From NCBI GenBank assembly GCA_030153485.1, contig JAGUQX010000007.1:153961-217960 (forward strand): 64,000 nucleotides of DNA, written 5' to 3'. This document shows, piece by piece, positions 1 to 7,353 of the stretch. The position numbers were made by a program, and so were the translations under genes. The notes beneath the pieces were generated by a model, which had not been told where the DNA came from, did not search any database, and saw nothing but the letters and a program-made list of their open reading frames with translations. Numbering within the stretch: position 1 is the first letter of the stretch; each line of letters starts with the position of its first letter. The stretch comes from Oscillospiraceae bacterium (GTDB lineage: Bacteria > Bacillota > Clostridia > Oscillospirales > Ruminococcaceae).

Positions 1-149
1 TTTTTATTTCCATTTCCAAATGGTATTATAACCCTTTTTCCTAATTCAATATTATTTATATCTTCTTCAGAAACATAATAGGAATATAATTTATCTATAT
101 GATAAGGTATATTATATACAGCAACTTTAAGAATAATAGATCTATTCAA
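1..149 (-). CDS. priA: Primosomal protein N' (PriA), N-terminal fragment
   Basis: Partial gene running off the left edge. The 49 visible codons read M-N-R-S-I-I-L-K-V-A-V-Y-N-I-P and then a YSYYVSEED segment followed by GKRVIIPFGNGNK. This matches the 3'-DNA-binding N-terminal domain of PriA, the replication-restart helicase (pattern of a promoter-proximal beta strand, then RV-x-VPFG). Start is TTG at 149, preceded by GGTGAT, which overlaps the coaBC stop. It follows coaBC by 4 bases, as in the conserved Firmicutes order gmk-rpoZ-coaBC-priA. The helicase motifs lie outside the window. Confidence 0.85.
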   Translation of the reverse strand, partial: MNRSIILKVAVYNIPYHIDKLYSYYVSEEDINNIELGKRVIIPFGNGNK

Positions 150-153
150 ATTA

Positions 154-1371
154 TCACCCAGTTATATCAAAAATTATTTTATCTAATATTATTTTAGCCA
201 ATTCAGTTTTTTTCATTTTATCACAAAAAATAATATCATTTTTTGTGATAATAGTTCCGATATTTGTATCAACTTTAAAACCAGATCCTGCTTTTGTTAA
301 ATCATTTGCAATAATCATATCAAGATTTTTCTTTTTAAATTTAATTTTTGCATTTTCTATAAGATTCTCAGTTTCCATACAAAAACCACATATATATTGA
401 TTTTCTTGTTTATTTTCTCCTAAATATTTTAATATATCTATATTTTCTATTAATTCAATATATTTAATATTATTTGACTCATCTTTTTTCATTTTTTCTT
501 TTGATATATTAGAAACTTTATAATCGGAAACAGCCGCAGCTTTAATAATAATATCAAAATTTTTATATATATTTAAAATACAATTAAACATATCATCACA
601 AGAAGTAGTATTTATTTGTTTTATACCAATAAATTTAGGTTGTATATTAGTAGGTCCAGAAATTAAAGTAACATCTGCTCCTCTTAAAAAAGATTGTTCT
701 GCTAAACTATACCCCATTTTACCAGAAGAATTATTAGAAATAAATCTAACTGGATCTATATTTTCAACTGTTGGACCTGCTGTAATTAATATTTTTTTAC
801 CAATCAAATCTTTACACATATTGGTTTTCTCTATAATTATATCATATATAGTATTTATAGAAGCTAGCTTCCCAATCCCATTTTCATTACAAGCTAAAAG
901 CCCTGAGGTAGGAGGTATAATTTCAAATTTATTATTAGATAATTTAGATATATTTTCTTTTATTATATTATTTTCATACATAAAATTATTCATAGCAGGT
1001 GCTATTAATTTTATGCATCTAGATGCCATAACTACTGTAGTTAGCATATCATCAGCAATTCCATTAGCTATTTTAGATATAACATTTGCCGTTGCTGGTG
1101 CAATTAATAATATGTCAGCTTTTTTTGCAATAGAGATATGCTTAACATTTTCATAATCATAATTATAATCAAACATATCGACAATACATCTATTTTTAGA
1201 TAAAGTTTGAAATGTTAGCGGAGATATAAATTCTGTTGCATTTCTAGTCATAATAACATCGATATTTATATTTTCAAATTTTGATAATCGACTAACCAAA
1301 TCAGCAATTTTATAACATGAAATCCCTCCAGAAACCCCTATAACAATATTTATTTTATCTAATATCATCAC
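154..1371 (-). CDS. coaBC: Bifunctional phosphopantothenoylcysteine decarboxylase / phosphopantothenate-cysteine ligase
   Basis: Makes 4'-phosphopantetheine for coenzyme A: CoaB ligates cysteine to phosphopantothenate and CoaC decarboxylates the product using FMN. The 405 residues have the normal fused layout. The CoaC flavoprotein half (about 1-185) carries GVSGGISCYK, the active-site His of VKHIS, PAMNNFMY and the conserved Cys in ACNENGIG. The CoaB half starts at GKKILITAGPT and has KAAAVSDYKV and the late lysine-rich region. It overlaps rpoZ by 17 bases and sits in the remA-gmk-rpoZ-coaBC-priA operon. The CoA gene coaE also lies in this window (4.6-5.1 kb) but is interrupted. Confidence 0.96.
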   Translation of the reverse strand: MMILDKINIVIGVSGGISCYKIADLVSRLSKFENINIDVIMTRNATEFISPLTFQTLSKNRCIVDMFDYNYDYENVKHISIAKKADILLIAPATANVISKIANGIADDMLTTVVMASRCIKLIAPAMNNFMYENNIIKENISKLSNNKFEIIPPTSGLLACNENGIGKLASINTIYDIIIEKTNMCKDLIGKKILITAGPTVENIDPVRFISNNSSGKMGYSLAEQSFLRGADVTLISGPTNIQPKFIGIKQINTTSCDDMFNCILNIYKNFDIIIKAAAVSDYKVSNISKEKMKKDESNNIKYIELIENIDILKYLGENKQENQYICGFCMETENLIENAKIKFKKKNLDMIIANDLTKAGSGFKVDTNIGTIITKNDIIFCDKMKKTELAKIILDKIIFDITG

Positions 1372-1570
1372 CTATTCCTTCTTCTTCTATTAACGTATAA
1401 TCCCCATTTGCAAATTCTTCTACAGCTATTTTAACAGGTTTTTCAACAACTTCTATTTCGTGTTTCTCTGCATCTTCTACAATTTCTCTGGCTCTTTTTG
1501 CTACAGCAATAACTAAAGAATAATAACTTTCATTATTTTTTAAAATATCTGATATAGATGGTCTATGCAT
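1355..1570 (-). CDS. rpoZ: RNA polymerase omega subunit
   Basis: A 71-residue omega subunit, which helps assemble and stabilise the beta' subunit of RNA polymerase. It begins MHRPSISDILKNNESYYSLV and contains VAKRAREI, the family core (NRYxLVxAxAKRARxI). The acidic tail ending EEEGIGDDIR is usual in Clostridia. The start overlaps the end of gmk by 8 bases and its 3' end overlaps coaBC, so translation is coupled along the operon. Confidence 0.94.
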   Translation of the reverse strand: MHRPSISDILKNNESYYSLVIAVAKRAREIVEDAEKHEIEVVEKPVKIAVEEFANGDYTLIEEEGIGDDIR

Positions 1571-2174
1571 TTTTCAACACCTCGTAAATTATTTTTTTTG
1601 AATTTTCATATTTAAAATACAAACTATTTATAATACTCGATAAATTATAGCAAGAATTATCAACTGTATCTATTGTTAAAATAAAATCATAATCATGTGA
1701 TCTTGTAATCTCTTCCATAGCTGTTTTTAATCTTACAGAAATTTTTTCTAAACTTTCTGTATTCCTATTTATAAGTCTATCTTTTAAAGTTTTTAAACTA
1801 GGTGGCATGAAAAATATAAAAGTAGCTTCAGAAAAATTTTTTTTAACTTGTAAAGCTCCATTAACTTCTATCTCTAATATTATAACTTTTCCTAAATTTA
1901 TATTTTTTTGAATAAATTCTTTTGGTGTTCCATAAAAATTATTGCAATATTCTGCATATTCAACAAATTCATTTTTATTTATTTTAGACATAAAAACATC
2001 TTTTGATACAAATAAATAATCTTTGCCTTCTATTTCATTCAACCTTTTATTTCTTGTAGTCATAGATGTTGATAAAATAATATTTTCATTTTCTTTTAAT
2101 AACTTATTTATTACAGAACCCTTTCCACATCCAGATGGACCAGATATAACTATAAGTTGACCTTTTTTATTCAT
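1563..2174 (-). CDS. gmk: Guanylate kinase
   Basis: Phosphorylates GMP to GDP with ATP in the cytoplasm. The 203-residue protein has the P-loop GPSGCGKGS near residue 12, the GMP-binding STSMTTRNKR and EGKDYLFV segments, and the Y-GT-P stretch (FYGTPKEF) of the family. Length is normal. It overlaps remA upstream (8 bases) and rpoZ downstream (8 bases), which is the standard Firmicutes arrangement. Confidence 0.97.
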   Translation of the reverse strand: MNKKGQLIVISGPSGCGKGSVINKLLKENENIILSTSMTTRNKRLNEIEGKDYLFVSKDVFMSKINKNEFVEYAEYCNNFYGTPKEFIQKNINLGKVIILEIEVNGALQVKKNFSEATFIFFMPPSLKTLKDRLINRNTESLEKISVRLKTAMEEITRSHDYDFILTIDTVDNSCYNLSSIINSLYFKYENSKKIIYEVLKNA

Positions 2175-2436
2175 AAATATTTTCCTTATTCAGATCATAA
2201 TTATTAGAAGAAAATCTATTATTTATTATTTCCATACTTAATGAAGATAAAATAATATGTTCACTATCCATTATTATAACAGATTTTGTTTTTTTTCCAT
2301 GAGTTGCATCCACAAGCATCCCATCTTCTTTTGAAGTTTGTATTAATCTTTTGATAGGTGCAGTTCCTGGAGAAACAATAGATATAACTCTATTAGAAAT
2401 TATCATATTTTCATAACCAATATTTATAAGCTTCAA
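2167..2436 (-). CDS. remA: RemA-family (DUF370) DNA-binding protein
   Basis: An 89-residue member of the RemA/DUF370 family. In Bacillus subtilis RemA is an oligomeric DNA-binding activator of biofilm matrix and osmoprotection genes. The sequence shows the diagnostic INIGYENMIISNRVISIVSPG start, the GMLVDATHGKKTKSVIIMDS middle and the ILSS strand. It is the first gene of the remA-gmk-rpoZ-coaBC group; no yicC homologue precedes it here. The targets in this organism are unknown. Confidence 0.93.
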   Translation of the reverse strand: MKLINIGYENMIISNRVISIVSPGTAPIKRLIQTSKEDGMLVDATHGKKTKSVIIMDSEHIILSSLSMEIINNRFSSNNYDLNKENIYE

Positions 2437-2491
2437 AATATCACCTAATTCTTATTATTCAATTGTAAAAAATGACTCTCTAAAATTAACA

Positions 2492-2519
2492 TTACACACA
2501 ACGTTTTCATTGTGTGTAA
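2492..2519 (-). terminator. Hairpin after the M18 aminopeptidase gene
   Basis: Perfect 10-bp stem (TTACACACAA / TTGTGTGTAA) with an 8-base loop, lying 4 bases beyond the stop codon of the upstream aminopeptidase gene. The following T tract on the minus strand is weak, so termination may be partial. Confidence 0.55.
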
Positions 2520-2523
2520 AATA

Positions 2524-3912
2524 TTAACTATTGTAAAATGATAAAAATGCTTTATAAGCCATATATATATCTGTTTTGGAAGCAAGTTCAAATGGAGAAT
2601 GCATGGATAAAATAGGAACTCCAATATCAACAACATCAACATTTAAGTTGGCGATATAAGCTGCTACTGTTCCTCCGCCACCTTGATCAACTTTTCCTAA
2701 TTCTCCTGTTTGCCAAATAACATTATTATCATTTAAGATTTTCCTAATTTTACCAACAAACTCGGCAGAAGCATCGGATGTTCCAGATTTCCCTCTAGAT
2801 CCTACATATTTTGTAAGAACAACTCCATAATTTAAATGAGCTGTATTTTTAATTTCTGTAGCATCTTTAAAATTCGGATCAAAACATACATTTACATCCG
2901 CAGAAAGACAACTAGAATTAGATAATACTGTTCTTGATTCGACATTATAATGTTTAGCAATATCTGCTATAAAATATTTCATAGTAGCAGATTTAAGTCC
3001 AGTATTCCCTTCACTTCCAATTTCTTCTTTATCTGCAAGTACACATATAGCTGTAGTTTTAATATCTTTAGCCTCAACAATAGCTTTTAAGGAAGAAAAA
3101 GCACAAACTCTATCATCTTGGCCATAACCACCAATAACGCTTCTATCAAAACCTATATCTCTCGCTTTAAATGATGGAACAATCTCAAGTTCTGCAGAAA
3201 GAAAATCTTCTTCAATTATATCATAGGATTTAAATAAATGATTAAGAATATTTAATTTAACTTTTTCAGAAACATCATCATCTCTAAAAGGTCTTGAACC
3301 AACTAAAACATTAAGATTTTCACCTGTTATACCTTCGCTCATTGTTTTTTTCATTTGATCTTTTGATAAATGTGGAAGAAGGTCTGTTATACAAAAAACT
3401 GGATCAGTTTCCAACTCTCCTATGCATATATCAACAATAGATCCATCTTTTTTAACAACAACTCCAATTAATGAAAGAGGAATAGCTGTCCATTGATATT
3501 TTTTAATTCCACCATAATAATGTGTTTTAAAATAAGAAATTTCAGCTTCTTCATATAAAGCCCTTGGTTTTAAATCTATCCTTGGAACATCTATATGTGA
3601 TGCTATAATATTAACACCTTTTTCTATAGGTTCTTTTCCAATTATAGCTGCAATAATAGATTTACCTCTATTATTTAAATAAATTTTATCCCCAGAAAAA
3701 TATTTTTTAGAAGGATCAAATTCTAAAAAACCTTCTTCTTTTAGATATTTTATAGAATATTTTACAGATCTTCTCTCTGTTTTAGAAAAATCTAAAAAAT
3801 CTTTATATCCATCACAAAATTCATCAACTGTTTTTAATTCTTTATCAGATAAAATAATACCTGCATTTTTTGGTTTTAAAGACAATTTTTTTTCTAATTC
3901 TTTACCTATCAT
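2524..3912 (-). CDS. M18-family zinc aminopeptidase
   Basis: Probable dinuclear-zinc aminopeptidase of the M18 family (aminopeptidase I/ApeA type), releasing N-terminal residues from peptides in the cytoplasm. The 462 residues include IIASHIDVPRIDLKP (metal-ligand His), DDRVCAFSS, DKEEIGSEGNTGLKS (catalytic and metal Glu) and the late GGGGT stretch followed by the C-terminal SMHSPFE His motif. All expected ligand motifs are present and length is normal. The start ATG has AAGGAGATA upstream. It appears to be a single-gene unit ending at the hairpin at 2492-2519. Confidence 0.92.
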   Translation of the reverse strand: MIGKELEKKLSLKPKNAGIILSDKELKTVDEFCDGYKDFLDFSKTERRSVKYSIKYLKEEGFLEFDPSKKYFSGDKIYLNNRGKSIIAAIIGKEPIEKGVNIIASHIDVPRIDLKPRALYEEAEISYFKTHYYGGIKKYQWTAIPLSLIGVVVKKDGSIVDICIGELETDPVFCITDLLPHLSKDQMKKTMSEGITGENLNVLVGSRPFRDDDVSEKVKLNILNHLFKSYDIIEEDFLSAELEIVPSFKARDIGFDRSVIGGYGQDDRVCAFSSLKAIVEAKDIKTTAICVLADKEEIGSEGNTGLKSATMKYFIADIAKHYNVESRTVLSNSSCLSADVNVCFDPNFKDATEIKNTAHLNYGVVLTKYVGSRGKSGTSDASAEFVGKIRKILNDNNVIWQTGELGKVDQGGGGTVAAYIANLNVDVVDIGVPILSMHSPFELASKTDIYMAYKAFLSFYNS

Positions 3913-3942
3913 AAAAATATCTCCTTATTAAATAATTAATTT

Positions 3943-4548
3943 TTAATATGCTTTTTCATACATTTTTTTTATATCTAAAACTTCTTTTATAAATACTTTT
4001 AATTCTTCATTAGGGATTTTATCAAAAACTAATTTATTATTTTGTGATATAGAAGGGTCTTCCAACCATTTATCAACTTGTTCTTCTCCAATGTCATAAG
4101 CTGATAGAGCTGTGTTTAAATCTAGATATTTATCTAAATAATACGACATTAAATATGAACCATATTGAACATTAAATTGGGCAACAGACATTCTTTCAAA
4201 AGGCATATCTCCCCATTTTCTAGGTTTATGCTCTTTCATATGATTGTAGACCCATTCATACTGTTCTTGGCTAATCTGCATGATTCCTCGTTCTCCATTT
4301 TCACCTATTGTTTGGTTATCCAAACTACTTTTAGAAAAAGCAATAGCATATAGTAAATTTGTATCAACAGCAAAATCACTGCCATTTATTTCAATTTCTG
4401 CATTATATAATTTTGGGTATTCTTCTCTAATCTTTGTATTTTCTGTATCTGTATATATAATAATCCCTAGTATAATAATTATTATGGCTATTATTATAGA
4501 TAAGATAATTTTATTTTTTTTAGAAAATTTATTAAATTTTGTCGTCAT
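3943..4548 (-). CDS. Membrane-anchored lytic-transglycosylase-like protein lacking the catalytic glutamate
   Basis: A 201-residue protein with a single N-terminal membrane anchor (residues about 14-32, Ile-rich) and an SLT-type domain outside the cell. Family marks are the GENGERGIMQIS segment, where the family has GAxGLMQI, the QYGSYLMSYYLDKY helix, and ALSAYDIGEEQVDKWL, where the family has ALAAYNAGxxxVxxW. The E of the catalytic E-S pair is Lys here (AFSKSSLDN; codon AAA where GAA would be expected). The protein is therefore probably not an active glycosidase, or it uses another residue. RBS AGGAGGATTAGA overlaps the coaE stop. It may bind peptidoglycan as a scaffold; that role is inference. 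Confidence 0.75.
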   Translation of the reverse strand: MTTKFNKFSKKNKIILSIIIAIIIIILGIIIYTDTENTKIREEYPKLYNAEIEINGSDFAVDTNLLYAIAFSKSSLDNQTIGENGERGIMQISQEQYEWVYNHMKEHKPRKWGDMPFERMSVAQFNVQYGSYLMSYYLDKYLDLNTALSAYDIGEEQVDKWLEDPSISQNNKLVFDKIPNEELKVFIKEVLDIKKMYEKAY

Positions 4549-4558
4549 TCTAATCCTC

Positions 4559-5139
4559 CTAAAATATGTCTATAATTTTTTTTAATCTTTCATAAAAATC
4601 TTTTAAAGTACCATTATTGTATATAGCTATAGTTGAATTTTTAATATAAAATTCCACATCTTTTTGAGCATTCAACCTATTTTCACACATAAATAAAGGT
4701 AAATCATCTCTTTGTTGTATTCTAGATAATCTAATATCTCTATCTGATAGAATAGATATAACTTTATCACAGATATCATTTAGACCACATTCAATTAAAA
4801 GAGGTGCATCTATAATTATATTTTGATATGTAGAATTTTTTATTATAAATATAATTTTTTTTTTATATATTTAAATGCAATGAAATTTAATTTTTTTAAT
4901 AAATTACCATTAGAAAAAACAATATTTGCCAATATTTTTCTATCAATGACATCTGATTTATTTAAAATTATATTTCCAAAAGTATATATAATTTCTTTTT
5001 TACAAAAATCATTTTCCAAAAGTATTTTATGCCAAATTAAATCAGCATTAATGCAATAAAATCCTTTTTTTTCAAAAAAAGATGTAGCTATAGTTTTTCC
5101 AGATCCAGAATGGCCTGTTATTCCTAAAACTTTTTTTTT
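4559..5139 (-). pseudogene. coaE: Dephospho-CoA kinase, interrupted reading frame
   Basis: CoaE performs the last step of CoA synthesis. The minus strand reads K-K-K-V-L-G-I-T-G then GHSGSGKT (P-loop), NADLIWHKIL, DRKILANIVF and FIAFKYIKKK, then hits a stop just after an A10 run (T10 at 4855-4864 on the plus strand). The rest continues one frame away: IIIDAPLLIECGL, SDRDIRLSRIQQRDDLPLF, AQKDVEFYIKNSTIAIYNNG. One extra A (A11), or -1 slippage, would join them into about 194 codons, the usual length. The 5' end is also odd: an in-frame TAA precedes TAT-AAA-AAA-AAA-GTT with no ATG/GTG/TTG. CoaE is normally essential, so slippage, unusual initiation or sequence error is as likely as true decay. 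Confidence 0.8.
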
Positions 5140-5142
5140 ATA

Positions 5143-6177
5143 TTAATCTAAATCAACCACCTTAAAATCAGCAGCTCGTATAATTCTATTATATACAGCT
5201 AAACCTATACCAATTTTTTTTGGAGCTCTGATATAAATTTTATCATATGACTTTTTATCTATCTCCCTTAATATTGAAAATATATTTTTAGATTGAAATT
5301 TATAATCATTTAAATCACCATTATAAAAAATATCTATATTCTCAATATTAAGAAAATCGTTCTTGAATATTATAGCACAATTTTTATATGAAGTATCAAT
5401 ATTTTTCATTAAAAATTCTGTAAAAGAATAATTACTTCCATTAATTAAATACACATCTCCAGAAGGAGAATAATGTTTATATTTTACACCAGGAGAAATA
5501 CATTTTGATATTAATCTTTTATTTAAAACAAAATCACTTAAATAGACATTTTTCGTTACAGAATAAAGATCTTCTAAAGTAATTCCACCTGGTCTTAAAA
5601 TACATATCCTATTATCTTCAGATAAATTAATAATAGTTGATTCTATACCAAATTCACAATTACCATCATCTAAAATTAAAGGAATTTTTGTATTCATATC
5701 ATCAAACACATGAAAAGCAGATGTACAACTTGGTTTTCCAGATATATTTGCAGATGGTGCAGCTAATGGAATATTAATTTTTTTAATTATATTTATCATA
5801 GATCTACTATCTGGAATTCTTATAGCAACAGTTGATAAATTACAACTAATAACATCGTTAATTAAATTGGATTTATCCATTATAATTGTTAAAGGTCCAG
5901 GCCAAAATTTATTGGCTAATTTTTCTAAAATTCCATTCATTGGCTTTTTAATTAATTTATTCGCCATATCTATATCGCTTACATGAACAATCAAAGGATT
6001 ATCTTGAGGTCTACCTTTGATATGAAAAATTTTATTTATAGAATCAATATTATCTATCCTACCAGCAAGACCATAAACAGTTTCTGTAGGTAATCCTATA
6101 ATTTCTCCATTTAAAATATATTCAGCAGCTTTATTTATAGCAAAATGGCTGTATTTTAATATTTCTGTATTAAACAA
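5143..6177 (-). CDS. tsaC: L-threonylcarbamoyladenylate synthase (Sua5/YwlC type)
   Basis: Makes threonylcarbamoyl-AMP from Thr, bicarbonate and ATP for the t6A37 modification of ANN-decoding tRNAs. At 344 residues it is the long two-domain Sua5 form. The YrdC domain (about 1-215) has GEIIGLPTETVYGLAG, KGRPQDNPL, AVRIPDS, APSANISGKPS and the FGIESTIINL segment. The linker SPGVKYKHYSP leads to the C-terminal Sua5 domain. It starts 1 base after prfA, so it is cotranscribed. In many Clostridia prmC lies in this interval; it is absent here. Confidence 0.93.
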   Translation of the reverse strand: MFNTEILKYSHFAINKAAEYILNGEIIGLPTETVYGLAGRIDNIDSINKIFHIKGRPQDNPLIVHVSDIDMANKLIKKPMNGILEKLANKFWPGPLTIIMDKSNLINDVISCNLSTVAIRIPDSRSMINIIKKINIPLAAPSANISGKPSCTSAFHVFDDMNTKIPLILDDGNCEFGIESTIINLSEDNRICILRPGGITLEDLYSVTKNVYLSDFVLNKRLISKCISPGVKYKHYSPSGDVYLINGSNYSFTEFLMKNIDTSYKNCAIIFKNDFLNIENIDIFYNGDLNDYKFQSKNIFSILREIDKKSYDKIYIRAPKKIGIGLAVYNRIIRAADFKVVDLD

Positions 6178-6178
6178 T

Positions 6179-7258
6179 TTAAAAATTTTCTTCAGAAGAT
6201 GCTAATTTATCAGCTTGATCTGCTGTAATCAGAGCATCTATAATATCCTCTATATTTCCATTTAAAATATCCTCTAATTTATATAAAGTTAAACCAATTC
6301 TATGGTCAGTCATACGACCTTGAGGATAATTATAAGTTCTTATCCTTTCAGATCTATCTCCTGTTCCGACCTGACTTTTTCTATCGCTAGAAATAATATC
6401 ATGTTGCTCTCTCATTTTCGCTTCATATATACGAGATCTAATGATTTTCATTGCTTTATCTTTATTTTTATGTTGACTTCTTTCATCCTGACATTCTACA
6501 ACAGTTCCAGTAGGGATATGTGTTATTCTTATAGCGGACTCTGTTTTGTTTACATGTTGTCCCCCTGCTCCTCCTGCTCTAAATGTATCAATTTGAAGAT
6601 CAGAAGTATTTATATCAACTTCAACTTCTTCAGCTTCAGGTAGTATAGCTATGGTTACAGTTGATGTATGTATCCTTCCTGAAGACTCTGTTTCTGGTAC
6701 ACGCTGAACTCTATGAACTCCCATTTCAAATTTAAATCTAGAATATGCTCCATCTCCCGATATAGAAAAACTAACTTCTTTAAATCCTTTAACTTCTGTC
6801 TCATTTACATTTAATATTTCAGATTTCCATCCTTTAATTTCAGCATACATAGTATACATTCTATATAAATTATATGCAAATAATGACGCCTCGTCTCCTC
6901 CAGCTCCTCCTCTAATTTCAACTATAACATTTTTATCATCATTAGGATCTGTAGGTAATAATAATACTTTAATATCGTCTTTATAAGATGATATTAAATC
7001 TCTGTTTTTTTCATATTCTTCTAAAACGATTTCTTTAAAATCTTTTTCTAATCCACCTAAATCTAAAAGTTCTTTAGCTTCATCAAAACTTTTTTTAGCT
7101 ATTTTATATTCTCTATATTTTTCTATTAATGGAGAAAGGTTTTTATATTCTTTCATTAATGATTTATAAATATTATTATCGCTCATAATATTTGGATCCA
7201 TTAATTTTTGATTTATTTCCTCATATCTAATTTCAGTAAGATTTAATTTATCAAACAT
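6179..7258 (-). CDS. prfA: Peptide chain release factor 1
   Basis: Recognises UAA and UAG stop codons. The 359 residues have the RF1 stop-reading tripeptide region [15 protein letters not shown] and the catalytic GGQ loop [12 protein letters not shown] that triggers peptidyl-tRNA hydrolysis. The RF1-type PET tripeptide separates it from RF2. It is followed with a 1-base gap by tsaC. PrmC normally methylates the GGQ glutamine; its gene is not adjacent here. Confidence 0.97.
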   Translation of the reverse strand: MFDKLNLTEIRYEEINQKLMDPNIMSDNNIYKSLMKEYKNLSPLIEKYREYKIAKKSFDEAKELLDLGGLEKDFKEIVLEEYEKNRDLISSYKDDIKVLLLPTDPNDDKNVIVEIRGGAGGDEASLFAYNLYRMYTMYAEIKGWKSEILNVNETEVKGFKEVSFSISGDGAYSRFKFEMGVHRVQRVPETESSGRIHTSTVTIAILPEAEEVEVDINTSDLQIDTFRAGGAGGQHVNKTESAIRITHIPTGTVVECQDERSQHKNKDKAMKIIRSRIYEAKMREQHDIISSDRKSQVGTGDRSERIRTYNYPQGRMTDHRIGLTLYKLEDILNGNIEDIIDALITADQADKLASSEENF

Positions 7259-7297
7259 AAAAATACTCCAATGCTTTATTTGAGATAATTAATAAAT

Positions 7298-7328
7298 AGG
7301 CTGTAACATATATTATCTGTTACAGTCT
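7298..7328 (-). terminator. Hairpin after ispH-rpsA
   Basis: Stem CTGTAACA/TGTTACAG extended to 11 pairs with one G-U, 10-base loop, followed on the minus strand by ATTTATTAATT. Lies between the ispH-rpsA stop (7354) and the prfA start (7258), so it probably separates the two transcripts. Confidence 0.6.
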
Positions 7329-7353
7329 ATAATAATCTAGATATAAAATTTAT

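Noticed and set aside
2445-2642. 65-residue minus-strand frame near the aminopeptidase
   Set aside because: Overlaps the M18 gene end in another frame and crosses its terminator; composition is that of shifted coding sequence.
4823-5059. 78-residue plus-strand frame inside the coaE region
   Set aside because: It is antisense to clear CoaE motifs in both frames of the interrupted gene and has no ribosome binding site.
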